Assembly (NCBI GenBank): GCA_022605955.1
Contig: JAKCOZ010000005.1
Coordinates: forward strand, 28,222,450 to 28,286,449
Length of the DNA stretch: 64,000 nucleotides
Source of the DNA: Rallus limicola
Lineage: Eukaryota; Chordata; Aves; Gruiformes; Rallidae
Direction: 5' to 3'
In this document: one piece after another, positions 38,648 through 50,400 of the stretch
How the letters are laid out: the number at the start of each line of letters is the position of its first letter
Position numbering within the stretch: the stretch's first letter is position 1
Translations under genes and position numbers: made by a program
Notes under the pieces: generated by a model
What the model was told of the DNA's origin: nothing
Seen by the model: the letters and a program-made list of their open reading frames with translations, nothing else
The model's database searches: none

Positions 38648-41600
38648 CTGAAGGCAATGCAAAATGAAAATGCTAAAAGAAGAGGCATTGCACCAGCGAT
38701 ACTGTAGCTAAAAATAAAACTGAACTGTCTCATGTGAGCTAATGAGCCTTTGTTTAATCTACAAATGGGTATAGCATTAGTAAACTGCCTTTCTGTATAT
38801 TAATCACTCTCAAAATTTAAATAACATTGATGCTATAGCCTCTGGCCAGTATACTAGATCATATCCAAGGGCTGCCCGTTATTCACCTAATATTCTGGAT
38901 TACCACAAAAGTTTCCATCTTCCTTAGCCTTGGCAGCTGCTGAGTTTATGATAAATTTTATACTGCAGTTCCTCAGGAACAGCAATGGCAAGATTAGAAG
39001 ATTCACTGTTTCACCTTTTGTTTGGGCAACAATTCAAATTGTACTTTCCTCCTTGAAACAAATCAGTATGGAGTAGACTGATACATTTCAGGTCTCGGAC
39101 GCCAAGGGGGGAGTTTGGAACAGTAGAAATTAGCACTCCCCCACCCTCGAAATTTGAATATTTATTCTAATCCAAACATCAAAGATGAAAGATTAGTGCA
39201 GCTCCTATTACAATGAAGAAGAGCTTGTATTGCTGTGTGTTACTCCAGCTTCTAGTTTACTGCTCAATCTGATGATTTACTTTCCATCTTAGTTTAAAAA
39301 TACTTGTTTCTTTTCTCCTGCATGGTGCTAGTTGAGGGCAAAGATACTTTCTGGTCTTATAACATTTGAATGCTATATATGATTAGGCCTACTTTTGGAT
39401 TTCCAGTTTAGTAATTTCAGTTCTCCAGGAATTTAAATGATGTAATGACTTGTGGTATTCTTGGATTTCTGGTTGAACGCCTTCTCCTGATTATCATTTA
39501 TCACTGGCTTCAATGATATATGTTAAATATCAAGCCTGAAACATGTTTTTCAGCCACAGCCTGTGACTTTGGAGGGCTATTGTCTCAGTGGAACTTGCAA
39601 ATTGTAGACAAAAAAACCCATTGTTAAATCTCAGTCATATAGCTGTTCCCACAAAATACTTTCTATCTGCATTAGTTTAATTAGGATGTTCTTAACATCA
39701 ACATGATTTTCTAACATCACAGTAAATAACCATTTCATTATCCCAGATTTTAGCTTTTCTGATCTGTAAGCAAGGCTGTTGAGTTCCTGGTTGTAATAAA
39801 ATAATACCATTTGCAGTTCTTCTTCCAACATGAAAGATATTTTCACCAGGACATTTTTCTTCTTCATTGTTCCCTCTTTTCCTATATGTTAGAATAGAAA
39901 AAAAAAAAGTCTTCCTGTCTTTCTATGTACAGTGTTAATAACCCCTTTCTTTAATATGCAAATAAACTTCTCTCAGTACTGTATTTGTTCCAAGATTCAA
40001 ATATCTTGTGTTATTCAACATAGAATGAAAATGTTAATATGTAATTTTGTATGCCCACCTACTTTGCTTCTTATAAGTTAGGCAGTGTATGACAGAAAAA
40101 AGCCATAATAATAATATCAGACAATGTGACTTTGGAAAAATTATTTCTCACACTCACATAAACTGAAAGAGATGCTTTCTTAAAAATATACTGATATATT
40201 AAACAGTCAATAAATTAATATTAACATTCCTCTATGATCTAACAGTTGACCTATAATAACAGCAACCTTATAATAGGAACATTAGAAAACAGAAAGAAAG
40301 ACTTCCCCTTACGTACTATATGCAATTATTCTAATGAAAACATCTAGGCTAATAATATTTTCAACTGTAAAGTTCCTGACATTTTCTAGAAGGTCAAAAC
40401 CTGAGAAAAATTAAATACAGAAGTGATAGAACTAAGACCAACTACATTTTAAGGGAAAAAGTCAGTATATGCAGTTCATTAAGTATAAACTGTCAAATAC
40501 ATTTGCCTCACTTCAGATGGTAGCTGCTTTGATTTTTTCTTTGTTGCAGAGTGAACCTGTTTACTCAGGAGGTCGTTGCTGTTAGCTGTGTTTTCACATG
40601 AGGATATCAAGGTGGAGGATAACTCCTCCTGCAGCATTTTGGCTAACGCCAGCAGAACTTGGACAGGCACAGTGATGCAGTTCTTACATAACGCCCCAGG
40701 GTTAAAAGCTGGGTTCCCTCCCATTTCCAGCAGCACACAGCTTGCATCTCTTGCTCTGCACTCTCATGGAGTACTCGATATCGATCTTGACACTTCTGAA
40801 GGATTGAATAATAGCCACTTATCATTGAAGAACCTCAAACCTACTTAATATTTAGATAATATGAACTGGACAAGGCAATTCCATCTTTAGAACATTACTC
40901 TGGCATTTTTTAAAAATTACTTTTTCCTCTAAATTTCTCAAGCTATGTATGATAGTGATACTTATAGTGCAAAAATTATCTTATTCAAATGTCATGCATC
41001 ATAATATCAGAATTATTTCCAGCACATGCCATGGAAGTTTTACTTGTATAATGGCAATCACTTATTGGAAGACTTTTCTTTCCTCAACATAAAATACAGA
41101 ATAATGGATAGGACATTCCCCACAGGCCTAATATAATTTTGTAATGAGGAGTAAAAATTCCCTGCAGAAATTATTTGCTTGCCTTCAAGGTTTTTAATAG
41201 ACAATCACTGCTTATGCTAGTGTCTTTCTCATCCTTTCGAATTTAATAGCACCTTGTTATTAAACTGAACTAGAACAGGAATGACCCCTGGATGAAATAG
41301 TAAACACATTTGTAACTCACAGTATATTATTTTTGTGAACATTACATTTCTCAAGATCAAATAAAATTACTTTCTACTTAAAATGATCCTATTGTTTGCC
41401 ACATCAGTTTATGTTGTCAGTAAATGGCTTGTAGAATGCTGCTAAAACTGTATAAGGAAAATACAGAAAATAAAAGCATCAATTTAGGTATCATAATAAT
41501 GTATGCTACAGATTTTCCCTATACCTATCAGTTCTCTGGAAAAATTAAAGACCTTGGCTAGATTAACTCCCACATTATCACAAAACCTGTTGTGTTCTGA

Positions 41601-41840
41601 CTAGGGCAAATCAAAGTAATGTATGGTTTTGTTCTGAAGACTTCTGAGACGGCTCCAGGCAGCTGATACGGTCCTTCAGCCCAATGCATGGCTATACCTA
41701 CTACAGAGCTATTTACTAATATTTGAAAACAATACATCTGTGGTGATACAGTTCTACATCCAGTCTATTAGGTTGGACCTGTAAGCTAGCCTGATTTATC
41801 TCATTTACAGTATGGCACTAAGGTCAACTACATTGCTTAC

Positions 41841-42165
41841 CAATCTGGGGTTGGGCTGCAAATCTCTCCCATGACACACTATAGAAATACTTAAGTCACT
41901 TTGATGCAGGATGCAATCAACATGAAAATGATCTGTCCAATCCTGGGTGAAAATAAAACTGTCACACTCTGCAGCAAGAGCTTTAAAACATCTCAAAATA
42001 TTACTGTACATTATTTCATCCAAAATACGTTTTGTCAATTCTATCTCTGCAAAGCAGTATGATAGCAACAGTTCCCAGTTTGTGTATCTAAAGGTTGGTA
42101 GAACTACTTTTGATAAAAACTTAAACTCCAGTCTAATTTCTGGTCTGAAACTAATCATATACATT
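41841..42165 (-). other. Candidate internal coding exon, unidentified
   Basis: On the minus strand a strong acceptor (TATTATTTTTCAG, AG at 42,167-42,166) opens a 325-bp segment that stays in one frame. It closes at a consensus-like donor, CAGATTG|GTAAGC, whose GT is at 41,840-41,839. The translation has 108 full codons after one completing base. Its composition is protein-like, with spaced Trp, Cys and His (FRYTNWELLLSYCFAEIE in the middle and HFHVDCILHQSD near the end). It resembles no domain or family I can name. The open frame extends beyond both splice sites (42,221-41,805), and the opposite strand is also open here, which weakens the case. One frame this long is expected by chance in 64 kb of low-GC DNA, so I treat it as a hypothesis. 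It is in phase 0 at its donor and does not join the candidate at 38,647 directly. Confidence 0.22.
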
Positions 42166-45100
42166 CTGAAAAATAATAGAATAAAAATATTTAGATTGAT
42201 AAATCTTAAAATGTACACCAAAACAAGTTTAGCTATTATCTTTATTATGTGGGTTTGTTAGTTTAAATAAAATAAGATTCCAGCATGTTTTAAAGATTAC
42301 AAACTTCTAAATCCAAAAGTTATTCTAAAATGTTTTCCTCCCCATGTCCCATATTGTTCAACTAAATTCGCTTGCAGTAATTATACTTGAAAATACATTA
42401 ATTACTTGTTGTTATGAGCTAATGTTATGCAAATGTCTTATTTGACTTTCAGTTTTTCGTGTTCCACAGCATGATCAGCCACTTAAAGTGCACAACTTGA
42501 TAATCTGAAACAAAAATTATTATTTTTCTTAACCATGGGTTTGCCCAGCCGCTATGGAAATAAAACATGTACATTTTTCTCCAAATTTCATTTTAAAATA
42601 GAAAATCTGTAGATTCTCACACCACCTCTAAGGGTAATGAATAGGGTTATCTTAATTTCTTTCTTTTCTATTCTCAGATGCAACTGAGTACAAAATTGTT
42701 CTGTAAAGCAACCTTTTGCTAGATCACTGGCAAGTTGAAATCTCAGATGAGGTTTATCCTTCATTTGATATTTTTATAGAGGTTGTATAGTGGACTCCAC
42801 TTAAACTGGATGCCAATTTTCCGGACAATCCTAAGAAAAGCTGATTTTCTAGGCTAAACCTATTTTCTGTATGGCATGTTAAGCCCAGGAGAATTTTTTT
42901 TAATTCACTAGTTATGGTCACTCCTAACAAGCTCTTTTCATCCTCTAATAGTTTTCTCCATCATCTTATGAATACAATTTTTTCAGTGCTGCAGGTGCGC
43001 ATGGGGCATTGAAATTAAATGAAAGACAGTACTTGCCTGAAGAGTTTATAACCCCTTGCAAACTGTTCTGCACCTGCCCAGTTTCTCTGTGATGAATCCC
43101 AAAAGAACCATGATCCTGAAAAATGTCTGTTTCTGTACCATTTAAAGCAAAAAGGATTTGGTATTGCATTCAAATTGGAGAGGAACAGAACTCCTATCTG
43201 TGGCAGGGACTGGATTTATTGCAGTGAGAGAGCAACACACAACTGACACTAGGCAGTGCTGAACTGAGAGCTCAGAATCAAGGCACATGAAGCAGCAAGA
43301 ACTTAAATTTCCAAGTGAGATTACCCTTAGTAATGCTGACTGGTAGGTACTTGTTCTCTAGTGAACCTCTTAGTTTAGATTTAGGAATTTCTTGCACATG
43401 GAATGCATCAGTGTCCTAAAAATAGGACTCATAACAGGCACTAGAGAAATAAAAAGTCACCCAAGCCTGTTTGTAAGAAAGACCAATTAAGAAAAAAAAA
43501 AGGCTGCTGAATAGCAATGTTGCTAAATTATTTTGAAGCAAATGACTTTCTGCAGTATGGGAAAATTTGGATTCAGATTATTAATCCTAATTTCTAATGG
43601 CCTTTCCCTGACAAAAAAAGGAGGAATTATGTTTCCTCTTTATACCACATTCTAGTGAAAAGATTCAGGTTCTTACCAACTTTGAGTGCTTGGTTTGAAA
43701 GAGGAATTTGAAAACAGATCTCTCAACTCCCCAAAAAATGAACCAGAAATGAATTATTCAAAGATAACCTAACATCCCTTCCTCTGGCAATAGGAGGTCT
43801 GAAATCTGATTTATTGACATATAAGGATTAACCACAACAGACAAGCCAATCACCAGAGTGCCTAATTTGATCATCTGCCATGCTTACATTCACAGCTGCT
43901 CAGCATCTTCAGGATATGCACAGGATATCATTATCCAGCATCAGAAATTTGGGCACATAGAAGAATTTATTGGTGGAGTGTTTCAGCACTGAGATAATTT
44001 CAGAGCCTTTCAGGTTAAGTAGCAGCTAAGCAGGGCTTTCTGAGGGTCTCACAGCTGGATTTGGAGAACTGAAGTGGCAGTCTAAATTTAGAGAGCTAAA
44101 GTGCTATCTAAATTCCTTTGTGAAACTATGTGGGAGAGGTAGGGAGTTAATCTTCTATCAGGGGAGAATAGCTAAGGAAGGCATGTGTCAAGGCAGCTAC
44201 TGACACACTGAGATTTCAGTACTTGTCTGTGTCCCTTGCTGTCTTGGGACTATGCTGAGCTAATCATGTGAAACAATTCTGATTCTTGTACAGAAACACA
44301 GGGAATTTCCTGTATGAAAATACAGAAAAATATTCTCTGCCAGTCCAAGGTCTCAGTTTAGCCATTCTGAATCCCCTCCATACTTAATGAGGCACTTGGA
44401 ACTGTGGTACTTGAACTGAGATACCTTAATAGGTATTGTCTGTGCAGCCTGAAATAGATCACAAATGGGAGATCTAGTTACAGTCAGTTGAGTTTCTGAA
44501 TTTCTATACATCAGTTTCTGCATCCCAGTGTCTCCTTCCTTTTCTTTAAAGACACGCAGTAAAATAAATTATATGTAATATGCTACCTTATACAGATAAG
44601 ATATAGTACCTTTCTTTTTGTGCCTTCTCTTATGTATTCCATGCGCAAATATCAACACAAGAGTTGACTTCAACTCCATACTTATTTGCTAAAATCTGCT
44701 TCAGAATTATTATGCAAAGAAAACAATGATAAATAATATCCCAAAGGACATTTTTTTTTCTGTGACAAATGGTTTCGTTTGGAGAACTTGTGTATTACAT
44801 TTTAATCCTGAGAGAACATTTACCAATAAATTGCAGTTAGCTAGTAATTGTAAAAATTAATTCTAATGAAAATATTCCCACAAGTTTAGCTATGACATAA
44901 TACATTAAAAATATCTATTATTAGTAATGCATTATCTGTCTAGTAATAAATAGAAATATATTTCTGATTAAACCATAAATAGGATACAATAGCTACAATT
45001 TTTGGCAATATATTCTGATTTATAGAAACTCATAGTATTTATATTGTTGCATCTTGCTAGGAACTGCATAACTAAGAGTACTATGTTGTTGAATTTTCTG

Positions 45101-45456
45101 CTAATCTTTCTTCTGATGTGGTGGTGCAGTTTTTGTCAACTCTTTGAAAACTTTTTTTTTGTGCAAGAGGGGCTTTTCTTCTTGTAAAAGGCCAGGATAA
45201 TCCATTACACAGCAGAGATGGATAGCTAGTGGATGGCTCTATTCGTATATGTATGGCATGTAAAACTCACCTCAAAGGCCTGTTCAGACAAGAAGAGACA
45301 TCTGTGGATTGCTTGCATACAGACAGAATTGCTCCGATGAAGCAGAGGCTGCTTCATCATACAGCTTGTTGTTTTCTATTTCTCATTCCCTGACACACCA
45401 TAACTGTGATTTCCTGTTAACAGCTTATCTTATCTATGAATGCTTATGATGTGTAA

Positions 45457-46080
45457 TTGAAAAGGAGCTCTGCAGAGAAGGACCTGGGGATCCTGATGGA
45501 CACCAAGTTGAACATGAACCAGCACCATGCCCTTGCACCAAAGAAGGCAAATGGTAATCTGGACTGCATTAGAAGGGGTGTTGCTAGCGGTTTGAGGGAG
45601 GTGATCCTTCTCAGCTGGTGAGGCCACTTCTAGAGAATTAAGAGCCAGGCTCCCCAGAACAAGAGATAGATGAACATACTGGAGAAACTGCAGTGAAAGG
45701 CCACTTGCATGGCTGAGGGACTAGAGAATATCTCTTATAAGGAGAGGTTGAATGAGCTTGGATTGTTCAGCCTGAAGAAGGTGCAGGAAGATCTTATTAA
45801 TGTATATAAGTATCAGAAGTGTATTAATGTATATAAGTACCAGAAGAGTTAGACTCTTTTCAGAGGTGCCCAGTGACAGGACATGCGGCAATGGGAACAG
45901 GCTGCGACACAGGAGGGTCCGTCTGAACATCAGGGAACACGGAGCACTGGCACATGTTTCCCAGAGAGCTTGCAGAGTCTCTAGCCTTGGAGACATTCAA
46001 AGCCATCTGGACACGGTCCTGGGGAACCAGATCTAGGAAGCCCTGCTTAGGCAATTCCATAATTTTATCATTCTGTGAAC
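45457..46080 (+). mobile_element. CR1 LINE, 5'-truncated, longest copy in the window
   Basis: About 620 bp of the ORF2 3' region and tail. CTCTGCAGAGAAGGACCTGG and GATCCTGATGGACACCAAGT mark a part upstream of that kept in the other copies. The signature follows as degraded frames (LENISYKERLNELGLFSLKK-like, near 45,720-45,780), then CAGTGACAGGACATGCGGCA. The tail ends in AATTCCATAATTTTATCATT and CTGTGAACTC, a mutated form of the CR1 terminus. Multiple stops and frameshifts show age. A 27-bp internal tandem duplication lies at 45,795-45,848. Confidence 0.88.
45795..45848. repeat. 27-bp tandem duplication inside the CR1 copy
   Basis: TATTAATGTATATAAGTA followed by a CAGAAG string occurs twice (45,795-45,821 and 45,822-45,848). 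The copies differ at about two bases. It repeats the part of CR1 that encodes the INVYKY motif and is a local slippage event after insertion or in the source element. Confidence 0.88.
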
Positions 46081-46244
46081 TCACAGCACACCTGAAAACT
46101 TAATTTTCATTAAGTATAATGTATGTTGTACTGGTCTTGCTCTGCACAGATAGTTCTTGTATGATTTTGGGAACATCTGAAATATGGTGCAAAGGGACAT
46201 TTTTATTCAGGCTAAAAAGAAATTATGCTTTATTAGCATTTTAT

Positions 46245-46265
46245 CAAGAATTTTAAAAATTCTTG
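46245..46265. repeat. Perfect inverted repeat, 10-bp arms
   Basis: CAAGAATTTT, one A, then AAAATTCTTG. It could extrude as a small A/T hairpin. No promoter or terminator role is implied, and such palindromes arise by chance in A/T-rich DNA. Confidence 0.8.
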
Positions 46266-47269
46266 AAAAATTATCGAATGTTTAATTCCTATTTTTGTTG
46301 GAGTTACACTATAATTTAAGCTGCTAATTTTGACCTTTATATAGTTGATATAACCTAGCCCTTTTTGTTTCGAGATACATACCAGGACAATCTGAATCTG
46401 ACAACAAAGAATATCAGGCAGTAATTGTGACAATATTTGTGATAGAAACATCTATCCTTTAGGTCTGGTCCAAATCTTTTTGCAAAATCACACATAAATT
46501 AGCATCAGGGTTTTAATTCTTCTGTGTAAATGGCAAAAAATACATTACATTATACTTCATCATGTAAATATTAGCAAGTATTGTTATTCTATATACTGCT
46601 GTAATAAAAGATTAATATTTCAAAATGGAAGCTTACGGATGAATTTGGAATATTGTCTTGAAAATTCAGGTCATTATGAGCCACATGAAGAATAATTTTT
46701 AACAGTAGGATAATTTTTATTCTCTAAGCAGTCATTTTTTCCCCCTCTTCCCCACCCCTTTATATCTCCAGCAATATATGTACTACAACTCCCTCTCAGA
46801 ACAAAGTATGGAATAAACAGAAACGGTGTTTCTCCCCTTCATGCATGCTTGCAGTATCTAATGGTACTCTAACAGTAATCTCCTCAATAGTGGTTCATTA
46901 CCAGCAGTTAACAACCCCTTCTAGCAATTAACTAATTACCTTGCCTTTGACTATGGTGAAAGGAAATGGCTATCAAGGGCATTGTTTGCTCAATTAACCA
47001 AAAAGCAATAGACACATGCTTAGTAATAATTGTAGAAAGAAATCCCTCCAAAATGCACTCATCTTACTGAATTTTTCACAGGAGATGCACAGTTTCAAAT
47101 GACAAACTAAAGAAATTCCGAAGATTTAACATGCAATTTCCTTCACACACAGACCCACACTCCTCCCCACGCCCCCCCAACAAGCATCAGTCAGGACAAG
47201 AACATTCTTCTGTAAAATGCAAATTCCTAGGTTTAGCCAAGGTTCATGGTATTCTCAGAGCTGAAACTA

Positions 47270-47480
47270 ATGCAGCCATGAGCGGCTTTGGCCAGGATGG
47301 TCTCTAGATCCTGCGAGCTGGATGTAGCCCAGGGGATGATTCTGCTTGGCCAGCTGCCTTTTCCTTAGAAAAGCTGCCACGGCTTCCTCCACGTGGGCGG
47401 AGAGATGGATGGATGGATGGGGATGTATGCCTCCTACGGAGGGCCCAGCAACACCTCCATATGGCCCATACAGAAAAGGC
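47270..47480. other. Short GC-richer block with an open minus-strand frame
   Basis: GC rises sharply above its neighbours. The minus strand is open for about 70 codons to a TAG near 47,267 and includes EEAVAAFLRKRQLAKQNHPL, which looks protein-like. No good donor or acceptor and no poly(A) tract were seen. It could be a fragment of a retrocopy, an unrecognised ERV piece or simply non-coding. I do not recognise the sequence. Confidence 0.3.
47404..47420. repeat. (GATG)n microsatellite
   Basis: Four GATG units within the GC-richer block. Confidence 0.85.
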
Positions 47481-50400
47481 AAGACAAAGCTGGTATGTCT
47501 CCTCAGTTAAAAGATGGGCTGTGTCTCTCAGTCACAATCCATTTAGGTTTCAGCTACTCTAATCTGTGTAAGGCTTGTAACAAAAAAGCATCAACCCACC
47601 AATTTATAAGCAGTTGTTGGCTAAAAGTTCTTCATTGAAAGTTTACATACTATGAGATTACTCTTGTTCAAAAAACAGCTGACATAATTTATTATTTTTC
47701 ATTTTCTTTAGGGGAAAAACGCATACTTCTTATCTCTCACAATGCTAAATCACTTATCTAACAGGAACCACAAGTGATACAAACTTAATATCAGTTTACC
47801 TTTTTTCTCATGCTCTCAATGCTTCTTGGTTCTTTCTGTTTTGTCACCAGAGCTTACTCCACATTTTGACATCGGACCAAAATGCCACTGCAAGGTACAA
47901 TACTTTTTCCCCCTCCATTTCATTTCCTACAAATAATAATTGATTCACATGAGATGACTCACAACAGTCCAAACATCTGAACCTGGCTTTTCTTTCCTCC
48001 CTGTTGGCCTGATACTAAACTTAAGGAATGGAAAAAAAGCAACAACTCCCTCTTCCCTGAGTCCTTCCACCCCCAATCATGAACTACACTGTTTTCTGGC
48101 TAGGAACGAAGGCAGATTTTAGAAACTTAGAAATATGATAATAACCTATATTTCTCCTCACTTTAGAAATAATATTAAAAACATAAATATGTTTGAAATT
48201 CAGAATTCTGGAACCTTGTATTGTAAGAATAGTTACAAAGCATCTGAGGGGAAAAAAACTGGACTTTTTTTACCTTAGAAAGTGGTACTTTTGACCTTTC
48301 CACACAAAATGCTTTCTCCTCTAATCTTAGCTTCACCACTTACCTTCCTTATCAATCATGTAAATAAACCAACGCAACAGTCCCCTACCTACAGTTTCTA
48401 AATTCTTCATGTTTCCCATTGTTTTCTATGATCTCTCTTAGCCCTGCATGAACAGAATTTGCTTTATCTTTTGCAAGGGGTAAACTCCTTTGGAGTTCGT
48501 CCTGTCAAAGAAAATGCAAGGCCTTTTCACTAAAGGCTAAAATCTTTGTGTCTAATGACCCAATGTCACCTTGATTTCATAGAAAGCCTTCAATTCATTT
48601 TAATGAGAGATCAAGTCTTAAAGAGGTTTTGTAGAAAAGTTCTCCTACATAGAACTGCTTATTCAAATGTGCATAAACTTGCAGTCAATGTATATGCTGT
48701 TGAGTCACTCAATTTTCTTAAATAAATTTCATATTTATTTATATCAAGTATGTACAGCTGTGATTAACTTGTGAAGACGTATCATGTGAACCTGAATAAC
48801 ATTTCTACTACCTACATAGGACAGGCTAATACTGCACACTACTAAATTAACCATAAAAGCTGTTCCACATCCCTGTTCTCTCATTCCTTTCTCTAGATGT
48901 TCTGATTTAACATTCAACTGTAGACAATAACCCTAACAAAGATACTGATACATTAGAGGCTATTTGTTTACCAGCAGCAAAACTATAAACCTGTCATTGT
49001 AATAATGAATATTTTTATCCTTCCAACCTAACAGTAAATTTAGCATTATTTTTATAACAAATCTTCATGAATTCCCAACCTATTAAACAGTTTAATGTTG
49101 ACCCAAAGAGCTAGTATGAATAGCACAGTGAAGAATCAACTGACAATAAAAATTAATCTGTACCGTAATTCAGAATCAACAAATTCAAGACCTGAAAGAC
49201 CACTCCTGCTCTTTAGTTTAATTATAGATGATTAAAAGCAGATGGAAATGGATGCCCATATGTCTTAATATCCTGTGGGCTCACTATCCTATGGTGTTAT
49301 TTTTTTATTTTGTTCTTTGACAACAACAATTACTTCTTGAAAGCTTAGAGATTTAAAGGAAATTTAAGTATCAAAAAAGTGTCTAGATTCCATGTTTTTG
49401 TCAGACAGAGACTACACCTAATGAATGACAATTTGCAAAATACAGTCTTCTATCTATTGCTGGAGTGTCCAAGACTTCAGCAGGAAAAATAAAATCTTGA
49501 CGTTCTATTCAAAGGATGGAATAATTGCCCAGATGTTTATCAACAACAACAATGAAAAACAATCTTTAAGAATTACATTACATTTGTGGATAAAATACAA
49601 AACTTTTTTTTGTACTAAAATTTGCCATCTAGAAGTTGGTGTCCTGTGCTGTCTTAAAGCCCTTTTACAAATGGTGAATTGACAACATCATGACAAAATA
49701 AAAGTGTACAGTGCCTTTAAGCATCTATGGTATAACATGAATGAAGACTTGCCAGGACAAATTAAAACATTGTCTTGCAAAACACTCTTAAGCAATGTTT
49801 AAATTATTAAAATTAGAATATTCTACTGAAAAGTTGTATACATGCAAACACCAATGCTCAACATAATAGCTATCATATGACAATAACCTTTTTAAAAATC
49901 AATTATTTCATTAAATTAAGATAGCTACAGATTTAGCTCAGAGCAGAATTAGATGTATACTGCTTGCATACAATAAGCCCTACTCAGAAAATCCATACGT
50001 CCGCTTATTGCTTGAGTTGAACTCTTGTATAATCAGCAACAACAAAGAAAAATTTTTTTTCTCTGTAAGGCTGTGTTGTCAGGAAAGATATTTTATCTGT
50101 GCTTTCCCCATACTCTGAACGGAGGATCGTGTTCCAGCTTAGCATAAAGACAGATGCAGTCACACATCATGCCTAAAGTAATATGTCACTTATACAGCAG
50201 ATGGAGCCCAGTAACTGACCAGTTTGGGAAAATGACCACAAAACAAGTATTTTAGCATGAAAGGAGAACACCATACCGCAACAGCAGGAATTTTTGTTCT
50301 TCCAGGAGTATTCTCAGCAAGCATAGTCCTTACTGAAGAGAAAAGCCCATTGCGATAGTTGCTTCTCTCTGGCTTGCTGCAGTAGATTAGGCACGCTGCT

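Larger units (their letters stand above)
37428..45456. other. A+T-rich stretch with weak minus-strand exon candidates
   Basis: No repeat was recognised over 8 kb. On the minus strand there are several open segments with splice-like borders (42,165-41,841 and 38,647-38,548, listed separately) and a conserved-looking block at about 40,480-40,830. None is identified. Confidence 0.45.

Noticed and set aside
39631..39867. Minus-strand frame of 78 codons near the exon candidates
   Set aside because: Another frame on the same strand is equally open and no donor was found. Typical of A/T-rich DNA.
42966..43169. Minus-strand segment with acceptor CATTTTTCAG and a GC-type donor CAG|GCAAGT
   Set aside because: Only about 79 bp, two frames open, and GC donors are rare. 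Too weak to list as an exon.
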